Assembly: GCA_009785395.1 (NCBI GenBank)
Contig: WQWK01000101.1
Span: forward strand, 1-7,166
Direction of reading: 5' to 3'
DNA: 7,166 bases
Source: Conexibacteraceae bacterium
GTDB lineage: Bacteria; Actinomycetota; Thermoleophilia; Solirubrobacterales; Solirubrobacteraceae
Shown here: positions 1-6,695 of the stretch, piece by piece
How the letters are laid out: each line of letters begins with the position of its first letter
Numbering within the stretch: the first letter of the stretch is position 1
The notes under the pieces: generated by a model
Databases searched by the model: none
What the model saw: only the letters and a program-made list of their open reading frames with translations
What the model was told of the DNA's origin: nothing
Program-made: the position numbers and the translations under genes

Positions 1-1218
1 CTCCAGGACCTGCCCGGCCCGAAGCTGCGCGTCGGCGTGATCGAGAACGACATCGCCGATCTGAAGCCGGGCGACGGGCTCGTGCTGCTGTGCGGCTCGC
101 TCGAGGTCGGCAACGAGCGCCAGCTGGCCGTGAGCTGGCCCGGGCTGGCCGAGGCCGTCGACAAGGGCGAGGTCATCTATCTCGCGGACGGCAAGATCCG
201 GCTGCGGGTGACGGACGTGCGCGCCGGCGACGGCGAGGTCGAGACCCAGGTCGAGGTCGGCGGTGCCGTGGCCTCGCGCCAGGGTCTGAACATCCCGGGA
301 TCGACGCGTGGACTCGATGCGGTGCCTGCCGAGGACCTCGAGAAGCTCGCCTTCGGCGAGTCGATCGGCGTCGATCTGGTGGCGCTGTCATTCGTGCGCT
401 CGGCCGAGGACATCACCAGCGTGCGCAAGCACACACGGCTGCCGCTGATCGCCAAGATCGAGAAGCCGCAGGCGATGGACGCCGCCGAGGACATCATCCG
501 TGCCGCCGATTGCGTGATGGTCGCCCGCGGCGACCTCGGGATCGAGCTGCCGATCGAGGACGTGCCGCTCGCCCAGAAGCGGCTGCTGAAGATCGCCGGC
601 CAGCTGGCGCGACCGGCGATCACGGCCACGCAGATGCTCGACTCGATGGTCTCATCGCCGCGGCCGACGCGGGCCGAGGCGACCGACGTCGCCAACGCGA
701 TCTTCGACGGGACCGACGCGGTGATGCTCTCGCAGGAGACGGCGGTCGGCCAGTACCCGGTCGAGACGGTGGCGATGATGGCGTCGATCGCCGAGAACAC
801 CGAGCAGGGGCTGCCCTACCGCGAGTGGAACGAGATGCGCGTGCGGCGCGACGCGCGCGACCCCGCCTACACGGTCGCCCACAGCGCCGTCGCCGCGGCG
901 CGCGAGCTGCACCTGGCGGCGATCGTCACCCCGACGCTGTCCGGCCGCTCGGCCCGGCTCGTGGCATCCCACCGCCCGAACGTGCCGATCTACGCGCTGT
1001 CGCCGGGACGCGAGACGGTCCGACGCTGCGGCCTGATGTGGGGCGTGCGCGCCGCGTCGATGCGCCGTCACGATGTGACCGAGGCGCTGATCGCCGACGC
1101 TGCCCGGCGGGTGGTCGAGCTCGGCTGGGTGAAGCCCGGTCAGCGGGTCGCGATCACGGCCGGGCTGCCGAGCGGCCGGCCGGGGACGACCAGCCTGCTG
1201 CAGATTCAGCGGGTATAG
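1..1218 (+). CDS. pyk: Pyruvate kinase, 5'-truncated by the window edge
   Basis: Catalyses the last step of glycolysis in the cytoplasm, phosphoenolpyruvate plus ADP to pyruvate plus ATP. The reading frame is open from base 1; the GTG at 37 is internal, because the family motif LPGPKLRV lies just before it. By comparison with typical bacterial enzymes of about 470 residues, roughly 60-70 N-terminal residues are missing; 405 are present. Visible in order are the B domain (about 40-300), the catalytic segment IAKIEKP with its lysine and glutamate (about 457-477), the metal-binding ARGDLGIELP (about 523-552), ITATQMLDSM (about 619-648), SRPTRAEATDVANA-like sequence and VMLSQETAVG, where Q replaces the commoner G. 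The C-terminal domain is complete and ends in a family-typical GLPSGRPGTT segment. In the B domain, SWPGL aligns with TYEGF of E. coli PykF, putting Pro at the residue linked to potassium dependence. It converges with the minus-strand kinase gene. Confidence 0.96.
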   Translation, partial: LQDLPGPKLRVGVIENDIADLKPGDGLVLLCGSLEVGNERQLAVSWPGLAEAVDKGEVIYLADGKIRLRVTDVRAGDGEVETQVEVGGAVASRQGLNIPGSTRGLDAVPAEDLEKLAFGESIGVDLVALSFVRSAEDITSVRKHTRLPLIAKIEKPQAMDAAEDIIRAADCVMVARGDLGIELPIEDVPLAQKRLLKIAGQLARPAITATQMLDSMVSSPRPTRAEATDVANAIFDGTDAVMLSQETAVGQYPVETVAMMASIAENTEQGLPYREWNEMRVRRDARDPAYTVAHSAVAAARELHLAAIVTPTLSGRSARLVASHRPNVPIYALSPGRETVRRCGLMWGVRAASMRRHDVTEALIADAARRVVELGWVKPGQRVAITAGLPSGRPGTTSLLQIQRV

Positions 1219-1253
1219 CGATCCGGCGGGTCCAGCGATCCGGCGGGTCAGCG
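1217..1253. repeat. 17-bp tandem duplication in the convergent gap
   Basis: The 16-base string AGCGATCCGGCGGGTC occurs perfectly at 1217-1232 and 1234-1249 with a 17-base period, and a third copy begins (AGCG, 1250-1253). It starts at the pyruvate kinase stop codon and fills most of the gap before the convergent kinase gene. It looks like a recent small duplication by slippage. No function is evident. Confidence 0.85.
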
Positions 1254-1258
1254 CCGGC

Positions 1259-1280
1259 CGACCGCGCCTAGCGCCGGTCG
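1259..1280. terminator. Possible hairpin at the end of two convergent genes
   Basis: CGACCG (1259-1264) plus CGC (1265-1267) can pair with GCG (1271-1273) plus CGGTCG (1275-1280), with one bulged C at 1274. The three-base loop CTA is the reverse complement of the kinase stop codon. A stem here could end transcription from either side, but neither strand has a T-tract, so an intrinsic terminator is not demonstrated. Confidence 0.35.
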
Positions 1281-2650
1281 CCGTAGAAGGCGGCCTCCTG
1301 CTCACCCAGCTCCGTCGCCGGCGGGTCGTTGTAGTACCACTCGCGGGCGATCCGGTGGAAGTTCCCGCGTGCGTGCAGCTGTGAGATCACGGCGAGCGTG
1401 AGCACCTCCATGCGGCGGCCGAAGATGTGGTCGGGCGGGGCCGACTCGTGGCGCAGCTGGCCGAAGTACTCGGAGCGCGGGTCGCTCATGTCGATCAGCA
1501 CCTGGGTCGCGTACTCCGGGGTGATCTCGATCTCCTGGTCGACCGTGTACCAGGAGGTGGCGGCGCGGAAGTGCTCGAGCACGCGGTCCGGGTCGAACTG
1601 GGCCGCGTCGGGGAAGAAGCCGACCTCGGTGCCGAGCCGCATGATCGTGTCCGTGTCGCCCTCGATGATCGCGCGCGCGATGTCCATCTCGAGCTCGACG
1701 GACCCGGCCGGCATGTGCTTGAACAGGCCGAAGTCGAAGAACGCGACGCGACCATCGCCCAGCAGCATCGAGTTGCCGGGATGGGGGTCCCCGGAGAACT
1801 GGTGATGGCGGTACATGCAGCCGAAGTAGAAGCGGAACAGGATCTCGGCGACGCGGTCACGGTCGGCCTGCGAGTAGCCCTTGATCTCCTCGAAGCCGAT
1901 GCCCTGCACGAACTCGCTGACCAGCACCTTCTCGCGCGAGAGCGAGGTCACGACCTCGGGCACGACGATGAACGGGTGCCCGCGGTACAGGCGCGCCAGC
2001 GTGCGCTGGTTCTGGGCCTCGAGCTCGTAGTCGAGCTCCTCCTCGATCCGCAGCCGGATCTCCTCGCCGATGGTCTTCGGGTCGAGCCCCGGGGCGATCC
2101 GCTTGGCGAGGTTCAGGATCATCCCGAGGTTCTTCAGGTCGGCGCGGACCGCGGCGGCCACCCCGGGGTACTGCACCTTGACCGCGACGGCGCGGTCATC
2201 GTGCAGCCGGGCGCGGTAGACCTGGCCGATCGACGCGGCCGCGATCGGCTCCTGACCGAACTCGGCGAAGACCTCGTCCAGCGGCTCGTCGAGCTCCTGC
2301 TCAATCACCTTGCGCATCTCCTTGAAGGTGACCGTCGGCGCGGAGTCTCTTAGCGCCGCGAGCTTGCGCTGGAAGTCGTCACGGTGTTCGGGCGCGACCA
2401 GCCCCGCGTCCAGGAACGAGAGCACCTGGCCGATCTTCATGGCCGCGCCCTTCATCGTCCCGAGCGCGGTCACGATCTGCTCGGCGGCCTCCATGTTGCG
2501 GCGCTGCAGCGCCGCCTCGCGGCCCTCCTTTGTGCGCGCGACGTTGGTGGCGACGGTGCCGGCCTGGCGCAGCGCCTGTCCCGCCGCGAGCCCCCCGATC
2601 TTCGCCGTCCGCCGCACACGCGACTTCGGGATCTTGCTGTCGTCAGGCAT
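1268..2650 (-). CDS. ABC1/AarF/UbiB-family atypical kinase
   Basis: A 460-residue member of the atypical protein-kinase-like ABC1 (ADCK/UbiB) family. Studied members bind or hydrolyse ATP and support quinone or other lipid metabolism; the substrate here is unknown. Family marks are the KxGQ motif (K72-Q75, KIGQ), the alanine-rich nucleotide loop EPIAAASIGQVYRA (about 134-147) that replaces a glycine-rich loop, the ATP-site lysine in VAVKVQYPG (K158), GDPHPGN (287-293) and the metal-binding DFG (306-308). There is no C-terminal pair of membrane helices as in E. coli UbiB, so it is probably soluble or peripheral. I place the start at ATG 2650, before PDDSKIPKS, because the 16 residues upstream are arginine-rich and lie over the hydrolase C-terminus. 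No good Shine-Dalgarno sequence precedes it. The sequence ATGCCTGA overlaps the upstream hydrolase stop, suggesting translational coupling in one operon. An exact gene symbol is not justified. Confidence 0.93.
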   Translation of the reverse strand: MPDDSKIPKSRVRRTAKIGGLAAGQALRQAGTVATNVARTKEGREAALQRRNMEAAEQIVTALGTMKGAAMKIGQVLSFLDAGLVAPEHRDDFQRKLAALRDSAPTVTFKEMRKVIEQELDEPLDEVFAEFGQEPIAAASIGQVYRARLHDDRAVAVKVQYPGVAAAVRADLKNLGMILNLAKRIAPGLDPKTIGEEIRLRIEEELDYELEAQNQRTLARLYRGHPFIVVPEVVTSLSREKVLVSEFVQGIGFEEIKGYSQADRDRVAEILFRFYFGCMYRHHQFSGDPHPGNSMLLGDGRVAFFDFGLFKHMPAGSVELEMDIARAIIEGDTDTIMRLGTEVGFFPDAAQFDPDRVLEHFRAATSWYTVDQEIEITPEYATQVLIDMSDPRSEYFGQLRHESAPPDHIFGRRMEVLTLAVISQLHARGNFHRIAREWYYNDPPATELGEQEAAFYGDRR

Positions 2651-3419
2651 CGCCCGGGTCCGCCGCCACCTCCACCCGCGACCCCGGAACGATGTCATCG
2701 CTGCCGTCCGGCCAGCGCACCCAGGCCTTGTGGCCGCCGTCGTAGTCGGTCGCGAGCAGGATCAGCGTGGCCGGCTCGCCGAGCGCCATGCAGGGCCCCT
2801 CGCCCTCGGGGTCGAGCCCGCTCCAGATCCGCACGAACGGGTTGTGCTCGAGCTCGTCGGCGACGGTCGTCGGGTCCGTGTGGCCCGGGTGGATGCGAGT
2901 CTCCGGCGGCAGCGTCAGCAGCGTGTCCATCACCGATGACTTGAGGTCGGCGTAGGTCGTGTGGCCGGGCCCGCGCACGCCCCCGACCGAGCGCTTGAAG
3001 AGCGTGTCACCCGTGAAGAGATCGCCACCCATGGTGTCGCTGCCCTGCATTAGCAGCGACACCATCCCGGCCGTGTGCCCAGGCGTGTGCAGCACCTCGA
3101 TCGTGTTGCTCCCGCTGGTGAGCGTCTCGCCGGGGATCAGGTCGCCGGTGGCGGCGGGCACGCTCTCGCGCTCGAGCGGGTGGATCAGGACGGGCGCGTG
3201 CGGGTAACGGGCGGTCACCTCGTCGAGCTCGGCGATGTGATCGTGGTGGTTGTGCGTGAGCAGCACGTGGGTGAGCGTGAGGCGGTCGCGCTCGATCAGC
3301 TCGAACAGCGGCGCGACCGGCCCGCCCGCGTCGACGATCACCGCGGATGCGTCCGCGTCATCCACCACCAGATAGGTGTTGGACAGCCAGGGCGTGCTCA
3401 TTGAGCGTTCGACCAGCAC
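2643..3419 (-). CDS. Metallo-beta-lactamase-fold hydrolase, glyoxalase II-like
   Basis: A 258-residue metallo-beta-lactamase-fold protein of the kind often annotated as hydroxyacylglutathione hydrolase-like; the true substrate is unknown. The full metal-site set is present: THNHHDH (H56, H58, D60, H61), HTPGHT (H115), GDTLF (D138) and HPGHT (H180). A tail of about 70 residues after the fold (rich in D, G, P and W) resembles no domain I can name. No signal peptide is seen, so it should be cytoplasmic. I chose GTG 3419 because VLVERSM before STPWLSNTYLV resembles the N-terminus of close relatives; ATG 3401 is the alternative, and neither has a clear ribosome binding site. It is the first gene of a pair with the ABC1 kinase, sharing 8 bases with it. 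The frame stays open far upstream, to about 6176, but that extension is antisense to other genes and is not credible. Confidence 0.92.
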   Translation of the reverse strand: MLVERSMSTPWLSNTYLVVDDADASAVIVDAGGPVAPLFELIERDRLTLTHVLLTHNHHDHIAELDEVTARYPHAPVLIHPLERESVPAATGDLIPGETLTSGSNTIEVLHTPGHTAGMVSLLMQGSDTMGGDLFTGDTLFKRSVGGVRGPGHTTYADLKSSVMDTLLTLPPETRIHPGHTDPTTVADELEHNPFVRIWSGLDPEGEGPCMALGEPATLILLATDYDGGHKAWVRWPDGSDDIVPGSRVEVAADPGDA

Positions 3420-3482
3420 TGATCCAAGAGCGTACCCATTCGGCGGTACTGGCAGTTGCTCGAAAGTGCTATCAACGCCGTG
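3420..3482. promoter_or_regulatory. Short divergent intergenic region
   Basis: Only 63 bases separate the hydrolase GTG from the cyclase ATG, so the two transcription units must share this stretch or start inside each other. I find no convincing -35/-10 pair on either strand. A 6-bp inverted repeat, AGCACT (3415-3420) and AGTGCT (3465-3470), is present but could be chance. The region is placed by gene orientation rather than by a recognised promoter sequence. Confidence 0.4.
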
Positions 3483-4433
3483 ATGGCCACCGAAGCAGAC
3501 TCGCCCGGTGATGAGCGGCAGCAGTACGCGAGTGCGGTGCTCAGTGCGGTCGCCGCCGGCTATCTGGTCACGCGCGAGGGGCGGATCGTCGATGCCAATC
3601 CGGCGCTGTGCGAGATGCTCGGCTTCACACGCGACGAGCTGATCGGCCTCGAGCGGCCGTGGCCGTTCACGCCGACCGAAGCGGTCGCCGTCACCTCGGC
3701 GGCCGCCGAGCGGATCACCGGAGGGCCGCTCCGGAGCGAAGGCGGCTTCAGCGACCCCTTCGAGCTCCCGCTGGTGCGCAAGGACGGAAGCAGGTTCGTC
3801 GGCGAGGTGGTGGCGGCGCCGGCGCGCGCCGCCGACGGCACGGTCCTGGCCTGGGTCAGCACGGTCCGCGACGTCTCCGCCCACCGCGACCACGAGCTCG
3901 AGCTCGAGCGGCTCGCGACCCATGACCCTTTGACGGGACTCGGCAATCGGCGCCTGTTCGAGGAACGGCTCGGCCAGGAGATGGCCCACGCGATCCGCCA
4001 CGGCCGCTCGCTCGCCGTGGCGATCATCGACCTCGACAACTTCAAGGACATCAACGACAATCACGGCCATTCGGCCGGGGATGAGACGCTGCGCGAGGCG
4101 GCGTCGCGGCTCGAGAACGCGCTGCGCAAGGGCGACCTGATCGCGCGCGTCGGCGGTGACGAGTTCGCCTGGGTTCTGCCCGAGGTCCTCGCCGAGGGCG
4201 CCTGGTCGGCCGTCGAGCGCGCGCGCAACGCGATCAGCGCCGACCCCTTCGACGGGATCGGCCGCATCACGATCTCGATCGGGTTCGCCCTGCGCGGCGA
4301 CAGCCCGGACGCTGCGGTGGTCTACGAGCAGGCGGATCAGTCGCTGTACCGCGCCAAGCACGAGGGGCGCGACCGCAGCATCATGTGGACGCTTGACCTC
4401 GGCGGATCTGACGACAGAGGATCTGACGGCTGA
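3483..4433 (+). CDS. PAS-GGDEF diguanylate cyclase
   Basis: A 316-residue cytoplasmic sensor enzyme predicted to condense two GTP into cyclic di-GMP. An N-terminal PAS domain (about 15-135, with GRIVDANPALCEMLGFTRDEL) is followed by a short charged linker and a GGDEF domain (about 140-305). The domain carries DPLTGLGNRR (from D148), IDLDNFKDINDNHGHSAGDE and an intact GGDEF (224-228). An RxxD motif, RKGD (215-218), sits exactly five residues before GGDEF and matches the inhibitory I-site that binds product. Both catalysis and feedback inhibition are therefore expected. No membrane helix or EAL domain is present; the PAS ligand cannot be deduced. ATG 3483 is chosen. GTG 3480 is adjacent, and TTG 3456 would add nine residues; none has a clear Shine-Dalgarno sequence. 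The last codons contain a 10-bp direct repeat (4404-4413, 4419-4428) encoding two GSD segments. The small acidic gene starts 30 bases downstream. Confidence 0.95.
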   Translation: MATEADSPGDERQQYASAVLSAVAAGYLVTREGRIVDANPALCEMLGFTRDELIGLERPWPFTPTEAVAVTSAAAERITGGPLRSEGGFSDPFELPLVRKDGSRFVGEVVAAPARAADGTVLAWVSTVRDVSAHRDHELELERLATHDPLTGLGNRRLFEERLGQEMAHAIRHGRSLAVAIIDLDNFKDINDNHGHSAGDETLREAASRLENALRKGDLIARVGGDEFAWVLPEVLAEGAWSAVERARNAISADPFDGIGRITISIGFALRGDSPDAAVVYEQADQSLYRAKHEGRDRSIMWTLDLGGSDDRGSDG

Positions 4434-4463
4434 GGCCCGCGAGCCGCTAGCCTTCAAGCAACG

Positions 4464-4829
4464 ATGGCGCTGGACGGGAAAAGCAAGATCGCCTATCTGC
4501 TCGAGCGGCTTGCTCAGGGCGTCACCGCCCACGACCGCGAGAACCCCGACCATCACACGTGGGGCATCGGGATGGCGTACTTCGACATCGAGCGGCTCGG
4601 CCTGGAGGAGGGCGAGGAGATCCTGCCCGGCATCGTCCTGCAGGCCGACGGCGGCGTCACCGGCGCGTTCCGCGTGCTCTGTGACGGCGACCACAACAGC
4701 GAGCAGGAAGAGGCCGAGGAAGAGGTCGTCGACGCCGTCGCCGAAGACGCGCGCGAGCTCGAGGTCGTCCGCCCGGGCCGTGGCGGCGATGACGGCGAGT
4801 ACCCGCCGCCGCTGAAGCCGCCGTTCTAA
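4464..4829 (+). CDS. Small acidic protein of unknown function
   Basis: I do not recognise this 121-residue protein. Its first half looks folded: a basic-amphipathic start (MALDGKSKIAYLLERL), a histidine-rich NPDHHTWGIGMAYF segment, then a probable small beta-domain around GEEILPGIVLQADGGVTGAFRVLCDGD. The second half is a strongly acidic run (EQEEAEEEVVDAVAEDAREL), probably helical, and a proline-rich end, PPPLKPPF. No signal peptide, membrane helix or known catalytic motif is visible. Codon choice matches the neighbours and the frame is clean, with ATG start and TAA stop. It lies 30 bases after the cyclase and could share its transcript, but no clear ribosome binding site precedes ATG 4464. 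A role in cyclic di-GMP signalling would be guilt by association only. It could be a lineage-specific conserved hypothetical. Confidence 0.75.
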   Translation: MALDGKSKIAYLLERLAQGVTAHDRENPDHHTWGIGMAYFDIERLGLEEGEEILPGIVLQADGGVTGAFRVLCDGDHNSEQEEAEEEVVDAVAEDARELEVVRPGRGGDDGEYPPPLKPPF

Positions 4830-4898
4830 TTCTGTGAGTCGGCCGCTGCCGACCTGCCACAATCGCGGCGAAGTTCCATCATCTTGAGGAGGGTGAGG
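4830..4898 (+). promoter_or_regulatory. Leader of the beta-helix gene, with hairpin and strong RBS
   Basis: This 69-base gap holds a perfect 6-bp stem, GTCGGC (4838-4843) and GCCGAC (4848-4853), with a CGCT loop and no T-tract after it. A weak -10-like CACAAT follows at 4858-4863 without a good -35 partner. A strong Shine-Dalgarno core AGGAGG (4887-4892) lies six bases before ATG 4899 and settles that start against the upstream TTG at 4884. Hairpin function (terminator for the acidic gene, or RNA structure) is open. Confidence 0.5.
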
Positions 4899-6584
4899 AT
4901 GCGCCGAGTTGTCAAGGATGCGCTCGCGGGCGCGGGGGCCGTCGTGTTGTCGTTGGTTGCGCTGGCGGGGCTGGCCGGTGCTGCGAGCGCTGCGACCGCC
5001 AGGACCGCCGCGGCCGGGAAGGTGCTGCTGGTCGGCACCTACAAGGGCCATCAGGGTCAGTTCAAGACGATCCAGGCGGCCGCCGACGCAGCCAAGCCGG
5101 GCGACTGGATCCTGATCGGGCCCGGCGACTACAAGACGAGCTCCTACCGCGCGCCGAAGGGCGCGGCCGACGTCCCCGCGGCGATCCTGCTGAGAACGCG
5201 TGACGTGTACGTGCGCGGGATGAACCGCAACACGGTGATCGTCGACGGGACCAAGCCGGGCACCCCCGCGTGCAGCAGCAAGCCCTCGGCACAGAACTAC
5301 GGCCCCGGCTTCGGCGGCGGCCGCGCGGGCCTCAACGGCATCGAGGTGTACGAGGCCAACAACGTCTGGGTCCAGAACCTCACCACCTGCAACTTCACCG
5401 GCGGCACCGGCGACACCGGCAACGAGATCTGGTGGAACGGCGGCGCCAACGGCGGCCACATCCACGGCAAGGGCTTCCTCGGCTCCTACCTGAACGCCAC
5501 CTCGACCTACTACAACGGGCCCAAGACCGCTTCCACCTACGGCATCTTCTCGAGTGACTTCAACGGCGGCACTTTCAACCAGGATTACGCCTCGAACTTC
5601 GACGACTCCGGGTTCTACATCGGCGCCTGCCAGTCGTTCTGCAACCAGACCCTCGAGAACAGCCAGGCCGAGTACAACGCGCTCGGGTACTCGGGCACGA
5701 ACTCGGGCGGCTCGCTGCTGATCGAGCACAACCTGTTCGACAACAACCAGGACGGATTCGACACCAACTCGCAGAACAACGGCGACTGGCCGTCGCCGCA
5801 GGACGGCGCCTGCCCGGCCGGGGTCAGCCCCAGGATCGCCGGGGCGAAGAGCTGCTGGATCCTGTACGCCAACACGTTCGAGAACAACGACAACCCGAAC
5901 GTGCCCGCGCTCGGCGCGGCGGCCGCCGGACCGGTCGGCACCGGCGTCTCGATCGAGGGCCGCAACGACACCGTGATGGACAACAGGTTCATCAACAACG
6001 GGGCCTGGGGGCTCGTGTTCCAGCCCTACCCGGACTCCGAAACGCCGCCCAAGGACGTGGTCGCGGCCGGGATGGCTTGCCACGGCGGCACCCTCAACTA
6101 CGTGGTGCTCGGCCTCCCCATTCCATGCGTGTATGACGACTGGGGCAACGCCCTGATCGGCAACACCTTCACCCACGACGGGTACTACGGCAACCCGACG
6201 AACGGTGACTTCGCCGAGCTGACGCTGCTGCCCGGCAACCCGATCAATTGCTACGCCGGCAACGTCGACACCGGCGGAACGCTGACGAGCTCACCCGCCA
6301 ACCTGCAGACGACCAACGCGGCCTGCGGGACCGCCAACCAGACCCCGGACGCGAACCCGGACTTCCTCTTGCAGGCCGCCTGCGACACCCAGGCGCTCGG
6401 CCCCGGGATCGGCTGCCTCGCCGGTACGCCCGGATACCCGCGCGTCAGCAAGGTCGTCATGCACCCGCTGCCCAAGCACCTGAAGACGATGGCGAACCCG
6501 TGCGCCGGCGTGCCCGCCAACCCCTGGTGCGCGCGCGGCAAGTCGGCGTCGAGCAAGTCGGCCTGGGTCCGGCGCCGCGCGTAG
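4899..6584 (+). CDS. Secreted right-handed parallel beta-helix protein
   Basis: A 561-residue exported protein with a pectate-lyase-like beta-helix architecture. Residues 1-31 form a Sec-type signal peptide: basic MRRVVK, a hydrophobic core and a likely cut after ASA (A31). The mature start has FKTIQAAADAAKPGDWILIGPGDY (55-78; FKTIQAA and PGDW are key), the usual first rung of such helices. Repeating asparagine- and glycine-rich rungs follow, for example around 145-168, 235-242 and 285-288 (DGFD). The protein has 14 cysteines, all after residue 120, an even number consistent with disulfides outside the cell. The C-terminus is basic (KSAWVRRRA), with no sortase motif or membrane anchor. Many such proteins bind or cleave polysaccharide, but I cannot point to catalytic residues, so lyase activity is not claimed. 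ATG 4899 is set by AGGAGG six bases upstream. It follows the acidic protein by 69 bases and may be its own unit. Confidence 0.9.
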   Translation: MRRVVKDALAGAGAVVLSLVALAGLAGAASAATARTAAAGKVLLVGTYKGHQGQFKTIQAAADAAKPGDWILIGPGDYKTSSYRAPKGAADVPAAILLRTRDVYVRGMNRNTVIVDGTKPGTPACSSKPSAQNYGPGFGGGRAGLNGIEVYEANNVWVQNLTTCNFTGGTGDTGNEIWWNGGANGGHIHGKGFLGSYLNATSTYYNGPKTASTYGIFSSDFNGGTFNQDYASNFDDSGFYIGACQSFCNQTLENSQAEYNALGYSGTNSGGSLLIEHNLFDNNQDGFDTNSQNNGDWPSPQDGACPAGVSPRIAGAKSCWILYANTFENNDNPNVPALGAAAAGPVGTGVSIEGRNDTVMDNRFINNGAWGLVFQPYPDSETPPKDVVAAGMACHGGTLNYVVLGLPIPCVYDDWGNALIGNTFTHDGYYGNPTNGDFAELTLLPGNPINCYAGNVDTGGTLTSSPANLQTTNAACGTANQTPDANPDFLLQAACDTQALGPGIGCLAGTPGYPRVSKVVMHPLPKHLKTMANPCAGVPANPWCARGKSASSKSAWVRRRA

Positions 6585-6600
6585 GCCTCGGAACCAGCTC

Positions 6601-6671
6601 TCGCGCGCAGCCCTTGCGCGCAGCCCTCGCGCGCTGCCCTCGCGCGCAGCCCTCGCGCGCAGCCCTCGCGC
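6601..6671. repeat. 13-bp GC-rich tandem repeat, about 5.5 copies
   Basis: The unit TCGCGCGCAGCCC occurs in tandem at 6601-6613, 6614-6626, 6627-6639, 6640-6652 and 6653-6665, followed by a partial TCGCGC (6666-6671). Copies 1, 4 and 5 are identical; copy 2 has C to T at its second base and copy 3 has A to T at its ninth. The period is not a multiple of three, which argues against coding. Each unit holds the self-complementary GCGCGC, so neighbouring copies can pair as hairpins with a 7-base loop. It fills most of the gap between the beta-helix and Nudix genes. Confidence 0.93.
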
Positions 6672-6695
6672 ATACTGTGGGCGTGGCCCCCACAG
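6671..6695 (+). promoter_or_regulatory. -10-like element and inverted repeat at the Nudix start
   Basis: CATACT at 6671-6676 matches four of six bases of the TATAAT consensus and lies six bases before the GTG at 6683, the spacing expected if transcription starts at that codon (leaderless). A perfect 7-bp inverted repeat, CTGTGGG (6675-6681) and CCCACAG (6689-6695), brackets the start codon in its 7-base spacer. No -35-like hexamer is visible 17 bases upstream, where the tandem repeat lies. The promoter and operator roles are inferred. Confidence 0.4.

Noticed and set aside
1427..2353. A 308-residue plus-strand frame across the kinase gene
   Set aside because: It is the antisense shadow of a well-supported ABC1 kinase gene, with leucine/valine/histidine-rich low-complexity sequence and no motif.
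3415..3470. Inverted repeat AGCACT/AGTGCT in the divergent promoter region
   Set aside because: Six bases with a 44-base spacer are expected by chance and one arm lies inside the hydrolase start, so it is not called as an operator.
4884..4898. TTG start five codons upstream for the beta-helix protein
   Set aside because: These bases are the Shine-Dalgarno region (AGGAGG at 4887-4892) for ATG 4899, and starting at ATG gives a normal signal peptide.
2643..6176. A 1177-residue open frame on the minus strand
   Set aside because: Only its last 258 residues (from 3419) are a recognisable protein. The rest is antisense to the cyclase, acidic protein and beta-helix genes, has low-complexity valine/arginine/glycine composition and no domain; high GC removes stops from such shadow frames.
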